The notes under the pieces were generated by a model. It was not told the origin of the DNA, made no database searches, and was given only the letters and a program-made list of their open reading frames with translations. Positions 6,373 to 12,674 of a DNA stretch of 12,891 bases are shown here, piece by piece. Positions within the stretch are counted from its first letter, which is position 1, and each line of letters starts with the position of its first letter. The translations under genes and the position numbers were made by a program. The stretch lies in NCBI GenBank assembly GCA_910585535.1, contig CAJUFK010000096.1, positions 1 through 12,891 on the forward strand, written 5' to 3'. This DNA comes from an uncultured Angelakisella sp. GTDB lineage: Bacteria; Bacillota; Clostridia; Oscillospirales; Ruminococcaceae.

Positions 6373-6387
6373 CAGTGCTAAATTCTA
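6373..6387 (-). promoter_or_regulatory. Half-CIRCE adjoining a -10-like hexamer ahead of dnaJ
   Basis: Minus-strand TAGAAT (6387-6382, 5/6 to the -10 consensus) is followed immediately by TTAGCACTG (6381-6373), which matches 8/9 of the left CIRCE arm TTAGCACTC. The expected right arm 9 bp further on is not conserved, and no good -35 was found. The geometry (operator just after a -10) is that of a genuine HrcA-controlled promoter, but the evidence is partial. Confidence 0.35.
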
Positions 6388-6463
6388 AGTAAAAAACCAC
6401 AGCCCAAGTCTCCAGGCAGAACCCAGGAAAACGACTGCGTAACAAAGGGTCTAAAGTTTAGGG

Positions 6464-6829
6464 CCGCCCTTTTCAAAGGGCGGTGGATTCCAAAGGCAAC
6501 GCCTTTGGTCGCCTGCCGCAGCAGGCGGAATACTTTATCCGGAGGGAGCATTTCTGCGCCCAGCCCTGACGGGTCGCTACGCGCCCCTTCGGGCACGTCT
6601 GCTTCGCAGAAGGCGCGTCTCGGAGCGCAGCCGCCGTAGGCGGCTCTTAGCGCGGAGAGGCTTCGCTTCCTTTCTTTTTGCGATAGAAAAAGAAAGGAAG
6701 AGGCTGCCGCCCTGCAATCGACTATCTCGCAAATACACCCCAGCAGGGTGTTTTGCGCGGACGGCCCCCAAAAGGGCTCCCCCGGCGCGCCAACAGGATA
6801 GGAGGCCAAACCGCCCCCTATCCTGCCGG
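6464..6829. repeat. String of about nine hairpins between dnaK and dnaJ (dispersed repeat cluster)
   Basis: No gene is supported in 6353-6843. Instead, near-contiguous inverted repeats fill it: 6464-6483 (CCGCCCTTT stem), 6490-6508 (CCAAAGGC), 6510-6527 (CGCCTGC), a branched unit 6579-6618 (outer ACGCGCC/GGCGCGT enclosing GCCC/GGGC and TCTGC/GCAGA), 6629-6645 (AGCCGCC), 6666-6700 (14-bp stem), 6728-6757, and 6790-6829 (13-bp stem with two G-T pairs, just after the dnaK stop). The pair 6666-6757 is found again, inverted, at 12793-12883. The cluster probably inserted into an operon whose other gaps are 39 and 64 bp. It may stabilise or terminate part of the upstream mRNA. Confidence 0.8.
6666..6763 (+). 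repeat. Dispersed hairpin-pair repeat, copy 1
   Basis: Hairpin A (6666-6700) has a 14-bp stem CTTCCTTTCTTTTT and a 7-nt loop GCGATAG. A 27-nt linker follows, then hairpin B (6728-6757) CGCAAATACACCC..GGGTGTTTTGCG with one bulged T. The trailing GCGCGGACG is also shared. It matches copy 2 at 12787-12883 in inverted orientation over its whole length, linker included (roughly three-quarters of positions by eye). Confidence 0.85.
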
Positions 6830-6843
6830 TCCTGCAATTCGGT

Positions 6844-8679
6844 TTACTGGTTGTCGTCAACGTCCCGGTAGTCGGCATCCACCACGGTGTCTCCGCCGGG
6901 AGCAGCGCCGGGGGCCTCGGGACCGGCGCCCTGCTGGGCCGCCGCCTGAGCCGCCTGGTAGACCTTGGCGGAAGCATCATAGAGGGCCTTCTGGGCCTCC
7001 TCTGTTTTTGCCTTGATGGCGGCGATGTCCTCCCCCTTGAGGGCCTCTTTCAGGGCAGCCAGCTTGGACTCCAGATCCGCCTTTTCATTGGCAGGGAACT
7101 TGTCGCCCATCTCCCCCAGGGTCTTCTCCGCCTGGTAGACCAGCTGGTCGCCGTTGTTCCGGGCGTCGATGGCCTCCCGGCGCTCCTTGTCGGCGCTGGC
7201 GAACTGCTCCGCCTCACGGACGGCCTTCTCCACGTCGTCCTTGCTCATGTTGGTGGAGGAGGTGATGGTGATGGACTGCTCCTTGCCGGTGCCCAAATCC
7301 TTTGCGGAGACGTGGACAATGCCGTTGGCGTCGATGTCGAAGGTCACCTCGATCTGAGGCACGCCCCGGGGGGCGGCAGGGATACCGGAAAGGGTGAAGT
7401 TCCCCAAAAGCTTGTTGTCGGCGGCCATCTCCCGCTCGCCCTGGAGGACCTTGATCTCCACCGAGGTCTGTCCGTCGGCGGCGGTGGAGTAGACCTTGCT
7501 CTTCTTGGCAGGGATAATGGTGTTGCGCTCGATGACCCGGTCGGTGAGGTTGCCCAGGGTCTCCACCCCCAGGGACAGGGGGGTGACGTCCAGAAGCAGC
7601 AGGCCCTTGGTCTCTCCGGCCAGAACGCTGCCCTGGATGGACGCGCCCAGCGCCACGCATTCGTCGGGATTGATGCTCTTGGAGGGCTCCTTGCCCATAA
7701 AGTTCTTTACCGCTTCCTGAACGGCAGGGATCCGGGTAGAGCCGCCCACCAGCAGCACCTTCTGGATGTCCGAGGGGGAAAGGCCCGCATCGGAGAGCGC
7801 CTGGCGCACAGGGCCCATGGTGGCCTCAACCAGGTCGGCGGTGAGTTCGTTAAACTTGGCCCGGGTGATGGTCATATCCAGGTGCTTGGGGCCGGTGGCG
7901 TCGGCGGTGATGTAAGGCAGGTTCACCTGGGTGGTGGTCATGCCGGAAAGCTCGATCTTGGCCTTTTCGGCGGCCTCGATGAGACGCTGATGGGCCATCT
8001 TGTCCTGGCGCAGGTCGATGCTGTTCTGCTTCTGGAATTCGTCGGCCAGATACCGGACCAGCCGCTCGTCAAAGTCGTCGCCGCCCAGGCGGTTGTTGCC
8101 GGCGGTGGCCTTTACCTCCTGCACGCCGTCCCCCATCTCGATGATGGAGACGTCGAAGGTGCCGCCGCCCAGGTCGTAGACCATGATAAGCTGATCGGCC
8201 TCCTTGCCCAGGCCGTAGGCCAGGGCTGCGGCGGTGGGCTCGTTGATGATCCGCTTCACTTCCAGGCCGGCGATGCGTCCGGCATCCTTGGTGGCCTGGC
8301 GCTGGGCGTCGGTGAAGTAGGCGGGAACGGTGATGACCGCCTCGGTGACAGGCTCGCCCAGGTACGCTTCGGCGTCCCCCTTCATCTTCTGGAGGATCAT
8401 GGCGGAGATCTCCTGGGGGGTGTAGCTCTTGCCCTCAATGGTGACCTTGTGGTCGGTGCCCATCTGGCGCTTGATGGAGCTGATGGTCCGCTCCGGGTTG
8501 GTGACAGCCTGGCGCTTGGCGACCTTGCCCACCAGACGCTCCCCGCCGTCCTTAAAGGCGACGACGGAGGGGGTGGTGCGGTCCCCTTCGGGGTTGGGGA
8601 TGACGACAGCCTCGCCGCCCTCCATTACCGCTACGCAGCTGTTGGTGGTGCCTAAGTCAATACCGATGATCTTGCTCAT
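6844..8679 (-). CDS. dnaK: Chaperone protein DnaK (Hsp70)
   Basis: This is the ATP-dependent Hsp70 of the cytoplasm, working with DnaJ and GrpE. The start is ATG at 8679 (MSKIIGIDLGTTNS). It has GGAGGT seven bases upstream; an in-frame ATG at 8694 overlaps that site and is rejected. The 611-residue product has phosphate-1 (IGIDLGTTNS), phosphate-2 (VYDLGGGTFDVSII), the adenosine motif (VLLVGGSTRIPAVQ), the LLLLDVTPLSLG interdomain linker, and the beta-sandwich and helical-lid domains. The C-terminus is Ala/Gly/Pro-rich and ends ..VVDADYRDVDDNQ, a variant of the usual EE.D tail. The nucleotide-binding domain lacks the ~24-residue insertion of Gram-negative DnaK, as is usual in Bacillota. It is third in the hrcA operon, 64 bp after grpE. 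Confidence 0.98.
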   Translation of the reverse strand: MSKIIGIDLGTTNSCVAVMEGGEAVVIPNPEGDRTTPSVVAFKDGGERLVGKVAKRQAVTNPERTISSIKRQMGTDHKVTIEGKSYTPQEISAMILQKMKGDAEAYLGEPVTEAVITVPAYFTDAQRQATKDAGRIAGLEVKRIINEPTAAALAYGLGKEADQLIMVYDLGGGTFDVSIIEMGDGVQEVKATAGNNRLGGDDFDERLVRYLADEFQKQNSIDLRQDKMAHQRLIEAAEKAKIELSGMTTTQVNLPYITADATGPKHLDMTITRAKFNELTADLVEATMGPVRQALSDAGLSPSDIQKVLLVGGSTRIPAVQEAVKNFMGKEPSKSINPDECVALGASIQGSVLAGETKGLLLLDVTPLSLGVETLGNLTDRVIERNTIIPAKKSKVYSTAADGQTSVEIKVLQGEREMAADNKLLGNFTLSGIPAAPRGVPQIEVTFDIDANGIVHVSAKDLGTGKEQSITITSSTNMSKDDVEKAVREAEQFASADKERREAIDARNNGDQLVYQAEKTLGEMGDKFPANEKADLESKLAALKEALKGEDIAAIKAKTEEAQKALYDASAKVYQAAQAAAQQGAGPEAPGAAPGGDTVVDADYRDVDDNQ

Positions 8680-8743
8680 ATTGATTACCTCCATACATTC
8701 TGTTTGTGGTTATTCTATGTTATGTTTCCTTGCCTTGCTTTGT

Positions 8744-9274
8744 TTAGTTTGCCGCCTGGACCATGGCGTACCGCAAAATCTTGCCGCCGATGCGGTAGCC
8801 CTTCTGGAGGACCTGGGCCACGGTGTTCTTGCCAAGGCTGTCGTCCTCCACGTGCATCACCGCGTTGTGCAGGTTGGGGTCAAAGGGGACGCCGGCTTCG
8901 GCGATCTCCTCCACCCCCTGGCCCGCCAGGACATCCCACAGGCCCTTGTAGATGAGTTCCACGCCCTTCTTGTACTCCTCGTCGGTACAGGGGCTTTCCA
9001 AGGCCCTCTGGAGGTTATCCAGCACCGGCAGCAGACCCCGCAGGGTGTCGGCCACGGCGTCGCCGTAGATGCTTTCCTTTTCCTTGGCGGTTCGGTTGCG
9101 GAAGTTTCCGAACTCCGCCATAAGGCGAAGGTTCCGGTCCTCCAGTTCCGCCTTCTCCGCCCGAAGCTGCTCCAGTTCGTCAGGGGGCTGGGGAGCCTCC
9201 GGGGGCGCTTCCGCCGCCTCCGGCGGGGTGGAGGTCTCCTCCGGGGAAATCTCCGGTTCCATTCTGTCGTCCAT
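8744..9274 (-). CDS. grpE: Nucleotide exchange factor GrpE
   Basis: GrpE releases ADP from DnaK and acts as a dimer. The 176-residue protein has an acidic, Pro/Ala-rich disordered N-terminus (~residues 1-33), then a long coiled-coil helix (DELEQLRAEKAELEDRNLRLMAEFGNFRNRTAKEKE). The beta-wing domain carries the GrpE signature region (GVPFDPNLHNAVMHVEDD..GKNTVAQVLQKGYRIGGKILRYAMV). The ATG at 9274 has GGAGG about 12 nt upstream, rather far, but no better start exists in frame. It lies 39 bp after hrcA and 64 bp before dnaK, so it is a co-transcribed operon member. Confidence 0.97.
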   Translation of the reverse strand: MDDRMEPEISPEETSTPPEAAEAPPEAPQPPDELEQLRAEKAELEDRNLRLMAEFGNFRNRTAKEKESIYGDAVADTLRGLLPVLDNLQRALESPCTDEEYKKGVELIYKGLWDVLAGQGVEEIAEAGVPFDPNLHNAVMHVEDDSLGKNTVAQVLQKGYRIGGKILRYAMVQAAN

Positions 9275-9313
9275 CTTGTCGCTTATCCTCCGTTCTTCGC
9301 GGGTGCGCCCGCG

Positions 9314-10348
9314 TCACTTCTGCTCCTCCAGGGTGGCCTCCAAAAGCCGCCCCAGGGTTTGGGAAAAATACTCCAGGTGGGGAATCACCCGGGCGTAATC
9401 CATCCGGATGGGCCCGATGAGCCCCATGGCCCCGGTGTTGTCCTGTCCGATGCGGTAGCGGCTGATGACCACTGAAGAATCGGCAAAGCCGCTGTTGGGG
9501 TTTTCCTTTCCCACAAAGACCCGGATGCCTTCCTCCTCCCGGTCGATGAGTTCCAGCACCGCCTCCCGGGAATTGATGACCCGGAACAGCTGGTTTGCCA
9601 CCCGGCGCAGGTCCTCGTATTCCAAGAGGTTGCTGGTCCCGCTGCGGTAGATCCGCCCGTCGCTGCACTCCCGGCACAGTTCATAGATGGCAGAGAGGAT
9701 GGGGGAAAAGATGTCCACATATTCCTTCCCCAGGGTGAACGCCACCGAACCGAGGTAGGCAGTGGTGATCTCGTTGATGCTCCGCCCCGCCAGGTTCCCG
9801 TTGGCAAAATTCTGGAGGAACTCCAGAATTTTGGGGGTCAGCAGGAAGTCCACCCGGCAGACCTTGTTTTTCACCATCCCGTTGGAGGTGATGAGGAGGA
9901 TGACCACTGTGCGGTCGGTGGCCTGGATCAGTTCGATCTTCCGGACCCTGGCGCTCTCCCTTGTCAGGGCGGTGGAGATAACGGCGCAGCCGGTGTACTC
10001 CGCCAGGGCCTTGGCGGCATCCTCCAAAAGCCGGTCCGGGTCGGGATCCCGGAGATTGAAGAGGGCTTCGATCTCCTGTTTCTCCCCGTCGGTAAGGGGC
10101 CTTGCCCGCATCAGCTCATCCAGGTAGAGGCGGTACCCCAGGTGGGAAGGAACCCTCCCGGCTGAGGTGTGGGGCTGTTCCAAAAGGCCCTGCTCAAACA
10201 GCACCGCCATTTCGTTGCGGACGGTGGCGGGGGAAACCTTTCCCTCCAGAATGCCCGCCACCAGTTTGGATCCCACCGGCTCCCCGGTGGCGATGTAGGT
10301 CTCTACGATGGCGGAGAGAATCCTCAGCTTTCTGGCGTCCAGTTCCAC
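9314..10348 (-). CDS. hrcA: Heat-inducible transcription repressor HrcA
   Basis: HrcA binds CIRCE operators and represses class I heat-shock genes; its activity depends on GroEL, which couples repression to chaperone load. The 344-residue length is standard. The N-terminal winged helix is evident (LRILSAIVETYIATGEPVGSK..VSPATVRNEMAVLFEQGLLEQPHTSAGRVPSHLGYRLYLDELM). The C-terminal GAF-like and dimerisation parts include GLIGPIRMDYARVIPHLEYFSQTLGRLL. The start is GTG at 10348 with GGAGG six bases upstream. It is the first gene of the chaperone operon and has a CIRCE 34 bp ahead of its start, so it represses itself together with grpE, dnaK and dnaJ. Confidence 0.97.
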   Translation of the reverse strand: MELDARKLRILSAIVETYIATGEPVGSKLVAGILEGKVSPATVRNEMAVLFEQGLLEQPHTSAGRVPSHLGYRLYLDELMRARPLTDGEKQEIEALFNLRDPDPDRLLEDAAKALAEYTGCAVISTALTRESARVRKIELIQATDRTVVILLITSNGMVKNKVCRVDFLLTPKILEFLQNFANGNLAGRSINEITTAYLGSVAFTLGKEYVDIFSPILSAIYELCRECSDGRIYRSGTSNLLEYEDLRRVANQLFRVINSREAVLELIDREEEGIRVFVGKENPNSGFADSSVVISRYRIGQDNTGAMGLIGPIRMDYARVIPHLEYFSQTLGRLLEATLEEQK

Positions 10349-10381
10349 CGCGATCCTCCCCTTTCCCCTTCTGCGGCTTTC

Positions 10382-10408
10382 TTAGCACTCATTTATCTGG
10401 AGTGCTAA
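10382..10408 (-). promoter_or_regulatory. CIRCE operator (perfect)
   Basis: TTAGCACTC (10382-10390), 9-bp spacer, GAGTGCTAA (10400-10408). Both arms match the consensus exactly. It lies just downstream of the -10 box, overlapping the likely transcription start, which is the usual position for HrcA repression. Confidence 0.98.
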
Positions 10409-10416
10409 CGATTATT

Positions 10417-10444
10417 ATTGTACCCGATTTTTCCTGGAAGTCAA
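10417..10444 (-). promoter_or_regulatory. Sigma-A promoter of the hrcA-grpE-dnaK-dnaJ operon
   Basis: On the minus strand TTGACT (10444-10439), 16-bp spacer, TACAAT (10422-10417). Each hexamer is 5/6 to consensus. The predicted start near 10410 adjoins the perfect CIRCE. Confidence 0.85.
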
Positions 10445-10471
10445 GGCCTTTCACAAATAATTTACAAATTC

Positions 10472-10498
10472 CTGACGCTCCATCCCTTTGAGTGCTAA
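10472..10498 (-). promoter_or_regulatory. Second, degenerate CIRCE-like operator
   Basis: GAGTGCTAA (10490-10498) is a perfect CIRCE arm. Exactly 9 bp before it, CTGACGCTC (10472-10480) matches 5 of 9 positions of the other arm. It is centred 90 bp from the perfect CIRCE and lies upstream of the -35 box. No convincing promoter was found upstream of it, so it may be an auxiliary operator or a decayed duplicate. Confidence 0.65.
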
Positions 10499-10535
10499 CT
10501 CCGCCCGGGGGTCCGGTAACGATCCTGTGGTAAAA

Positions 10536-10587
10536 CCGGCAGGACAGCGGCCGAGGCGCTGCTGGCCTCAAACCGCTGTCCTGCTGG
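10536..10587 (-). terminator. Terminator of the polymerase/YolD operon
   Basis: A 15-bp stem (10536-10550 with 10573-10587, one G-T pair) has a shorter GAGGC/GCCTC stem nested in its 22-nt loop. On the minus strand it is followed by TTTTACC, and it begins 1 bp after the stop codon at 10588, so it ends the two-gene unit. It also insulates the hrcA promoter region from readthrough. Confidence 0.8.
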
Positions 10588-11022
10588 TCAATCGTCAAAA
10601 TGTCCTTGGAACACGGTTCCAGTTAAATCAACAATGCCGCTAAGGGGAATCTCCTTCCCACCGCCAAAGACAAGGGTGTTTTCGATCTCCTTGTACTTCT
10701 TTATCGATCCCGTATAGGAGACGTATTCTCCCCCGTCCTTCTTCCGGTCCGGCTGAAAATAGGTCACCGTCACCTCCGGTTCTTCCCCTTGTTCCAAAGC
10801 CGCCAGGATAATCTGCTGCTTTTGGTCCAGCACCGCCTTTTCCTCTTCACTTAATTCCATCTGCTGTCCAACCGCCCGGCCGGTCTCCCGGATGGCCTCA
10901 CCGTATCCCACCAGCGCCGCAAAGGGGGAGAACTGCGCCGCCCGCTCCGCCATGGTCATCCTTTGGCGGGTGGGGGAAACATGGTGGGGCAGGTAGAGAA
11001 TATCATCGTACTTTCCGCTCAT
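10588..11022 (-). CDS. YolD-like family protein
   Basis: The 144-residue protein shows the YolD-like pattern: YDDILYLPHHVSPTRQRMTMAERAAQFSPFAALVGYGEAIRETGR near the N-terminus, then a Glu/Lys-rich helix (SEEEKAVLDQKQQII) and a beta-rich second half (VTVTYFQPDRKKDGGEYVSYTGSIKKY). YolD-like genes in Bacillota typically accompany UvrX/YqjW-type Y-family polymerases and are thought to act as their partners (a UmuD-like role has been suggested), but the biochemical activity is unknown to me. Its ATG overlaps the polymerase stop as ATGA, indicating translational coupling. It is the last gene before the terminator. No signal peptide or membrane segment is visible. Confidence 0.88.
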   Translation of the reverse strand: MSGKYDDILYLPHHVSPTRQRMTMAERAAQFSPFAALVGYGEAIRETGRAVGQQMELSEEEKAVLDQKQQIILAALEQGEEPEVTVTYFQPDRKKDGGEYVSYTGSIKKYKEIENTLVFGGGKEIPLSGIVDLTGTVFQGHFDD

Positions 11023-12524
11023 GCCCTGTGACCCCCTATTGTCCCGTTTCGCTGCACCGCTGTAGCCCCATCCTCCAGGGAATGCACCTTCAGGATGGCG
11101 TTTTTTCCGTACCTGCCCTTGATTTGGAGGATGGCCTCCTGCATCCGCCGCTCCCGTTCCCGCTCCGCCGATTCCTTTGCCTGCTGCTGTTCCCGGGCGG
11201 AATCGTCGGTGAACAGGTCCATCTGCTCCACCTCGGGAGCCGCCGGAATTTCACTCTCCGGGATCACATTGCAGGCGGTGAGGTTCAGCCTACGGATGAG
11301 AAGGGTTTCGTCCACCACCCGGTCAAACAGCGCCAGCGCCGCCCGGGCCATCTCCTTGGCCGAGGAACTGTACCGCAAAAGATGCTCCGTCCCGTGGGCG
11401 TGCTTGGGCACAGACCGGCCATACCGGTCGACGGTAACCGGGCCCTTGTACTGCTTCTTTCGCTCCGGGTCCGTGAGATTCTCAATATCATACCCGACGG
11501 TCAAAACAACTTGGTTTGTCACCATCCCCTTGCCCACCAGGTCCAGAGCCAGGGCATCCGCCATTTCGTGGACCACCAGCCGGGCCTTCCCGGCAGGATA
11601 CGGACTTTGCAGCACCTGTCCGGAACCGACGCTGTTGCTCTCCGGCCTGTAGGCCTTGACGGCGGCGATGGTGCAGGGCTCCCAGCCCCAAGCGTGGTCG
11701 ATCAGCAGTTCCGCGTTCACCCCGAACAGCCGGTACAGGCCGTCCTCATCCTGGAGGGACCGCCGGGCCACATCCCCCATGGTAAACATCCCGTGGGCCT
11801 CCAGCTTTTTTGCATACCCCGGCCCCACCCGCCAAAAGTCGGTCAAAGGCCGGTGGGACCACAAATTTTTCCGGTAACTGATCTCGTCCAGCTGGGCGAT
11901 GCGGACTCCGTCCTTGTCCGGCGGGATGCGTTTTGCCCAGATGTCCATAGCGATTTTGGCAAGATACAGATTCGTTCCAATCCCCGCCGTGGCGGTGATG
12001 CCGGTGGTCTCCAGCACATCCAGCATCATCGTCTTTACCAGGTCACGGGGGCGCATTTGGTAGGTGTTGAGGTAGGGGGTCACGTCGACTAGAACCTCAT
12101 CGATGGAATAACTGATGATGTCCTCTGGGGCAATGTATTCCAGGTAGACCTTGTATACCCTGGTACTGTATTCCATGTACAGTGCCATTTGGGGCGGGGC
12201 AACGATGTAGTCCAGGGCCAGCTCCGGGTGATCGGCAAGTTCTGTGGCATAAGGGGATGTCCCGGTCAGCCTTCGTCCCGGTGCGTTCCGCTGCCTCTGC
12301 CAGTTGACCTCCTTCACCTTCTGTACCACCTCAAACAGCCGCGCCCTGCCGGGGATGCCATAGCTTTTCAGGGCCGGGGTCACCGCAAGGCAGATGGTCT
12401 TTTCGGTGCGGCTCTGATCGGCTACTACCAGGTTCGTAGTCAGGGGATCCAGGCCCCGCTGGATGCACTCCACAGAGCTGTAAAAGGATTTCAGATCGAT
12501 GGCGGCATAGACTTTGTTCTTCAC
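11019..12524 (-). CDS. Y-family DNA polymerase (UvrX/DinB-UmuC type), SOS-regulated
   Basis: This 501-residue translesion polymerase has the palm carboxylates in AAIDLKSFYSSVEC (Asp10) and YSIDEVLVD (~residue 146). Further features are ITATAGIGTNLYLAKIAMD, a DFWRVGPGYAKKL helix-hairpin-helix region, and the little-finger domain. Near the C-terminus QMDLF (~434-438) is a good beta-clamp binding motif. A charged helix (AREQQQAKESAERERERRMQEA) and the family-typical tail RYGKNAILKV...GATAVQRNGTIGGHRA follow. The length and tail match clostridial UvrX-like enzymes rather than ~350-residue DinB. The start is GTG at 12524 with a G-rich AAGGGGGG binding site. Promoter and LexA box lie upstream, so it should be induced by DNA damage with the coupled YolD-like gene. 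Confidence 0.94.
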   Translation of the reverse strand: MKNKVYAAIDLKSFYSSVECIQRGLDPLTTNLVVADQSRTEKTICLAVTPALKSYGIPGRARLFEVVQKVKEVNWQRQRNAPGRRLTGTSPYATELADHPELALDYIVAPPQMALYMEYSTRVYKVYLEYIAPEDIISYSIDEVLVDVTPYLNTYQMRPRDLVKTMMLDVLETTGITATAGIGTNLYLAKIAMDIWAKRIPPDKDGVRIAQLDEISYRKNLWSHRPLTDFWRVGPGYAKKLEAHGMFTMGDVARRSLQDEDGLYRLFGVNAELLIDHAWGWEPCTIAAVKAYRPESNSVGSGQVLQSPYPAGKARLVVHEMADALALDLVGKGMVTNQVVLTVGYDIENLTDPERKKQYKGPVTVDRYGRSVPKHAHGTEHLLRYSSSAKEMARAALALFDRVVDETLLIRRLNLTACNVIPESEIPAAPEVEQMDLFTDDSAREQQQAKESAERERERRMQEAILQIKGRYGKNAILKVHSLEDGATAVQRNGTIGGHRA

Positions 12525-12596
12525 CCGGTCCCCCCCTTTTTGTTATTTTGCCCAAACATCAGCTGCCATTTTCGATTCTTTCCCAACCATTGCAAA

Positions 12597-12608
12597 GAAC
12601 ATTCGTTC
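12597..12608 (-). promoter_or_regulatory. LexA (DinR) SOS box
   Basis: GAAC-ATTC-GTTC fits the Bacillota GAAC-N4-GTTC LexA consensus with all eight conserved bases. It begins 7 bp downstream of the -10 box of the polymerase promoter, so bound LexA would cover the transcription start. Confidence 0.88.
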
Positions 12609-12615
12609 CGAAATT

Positions 12616-12644
12616 ATTATACCCCACCCCTGTAACGATGTCAA
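12616..12644 (-). promoter_or_regulatory. Perfect consensus sigma-A promoter of the polymerase operon
   Basis: On the minus strand TTGACA (12644-12639), 17-bp spacer, TATAAT (12621-12616). Both hexamers are 6/6. The predicted start near 12609 gives a leader of about 85 nt. A consensus promoter under a LexA box is typical of tightly switched SOS genes. Confidence 0.92.
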
Positions 12645-12674
12645 GAAAAAGGGTGCGGCCCGGGAGTGGTCCAA

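Noticed and set aside
5156..6388. 410-codon open frame on the plus strand
   Set aside because: It lies fully opposite dnaJ, has low-complexity composition and no ribosome binding site.
6464..6829. CRISPR array or tRNA/rRNA in the hairpin-rich gap
   Set aside because: The hairpins differ in sequence and spacing, there are no equal-length direct repeats with spacers, and no tRNA cloverleaf with a T-arm was found.
6378..6980. Possible protein in the dnaK-dnaJ gap (peptide ..AKHPAGVYLRDSRLQGGSLFLSFSIAKRK..) and its look-alike at 12548-12883
   Set aside because: The shared peptide comes from the hairpin repeat itself. Differences between the copies preserve base pairing, there is no start or binding site in common, and the flanking residues are unrelated. 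Frames like this are commonly mis-annotated as small proteins.
7312..8655. 447-codon open frame on the plus strand
   Set aside because: It is antisense to dnaK, Gly/Leu/Val-rich with no recognisable domain. Such frames are a by-product of GC-rich codon use in the real gene.
8680..8694. Five-codon-longer dnaK start (ATG 8694)
   Set aside because: It overlaps the GGAGGT binding site of the conserved MSKIIGIDLGTT start at 8679.
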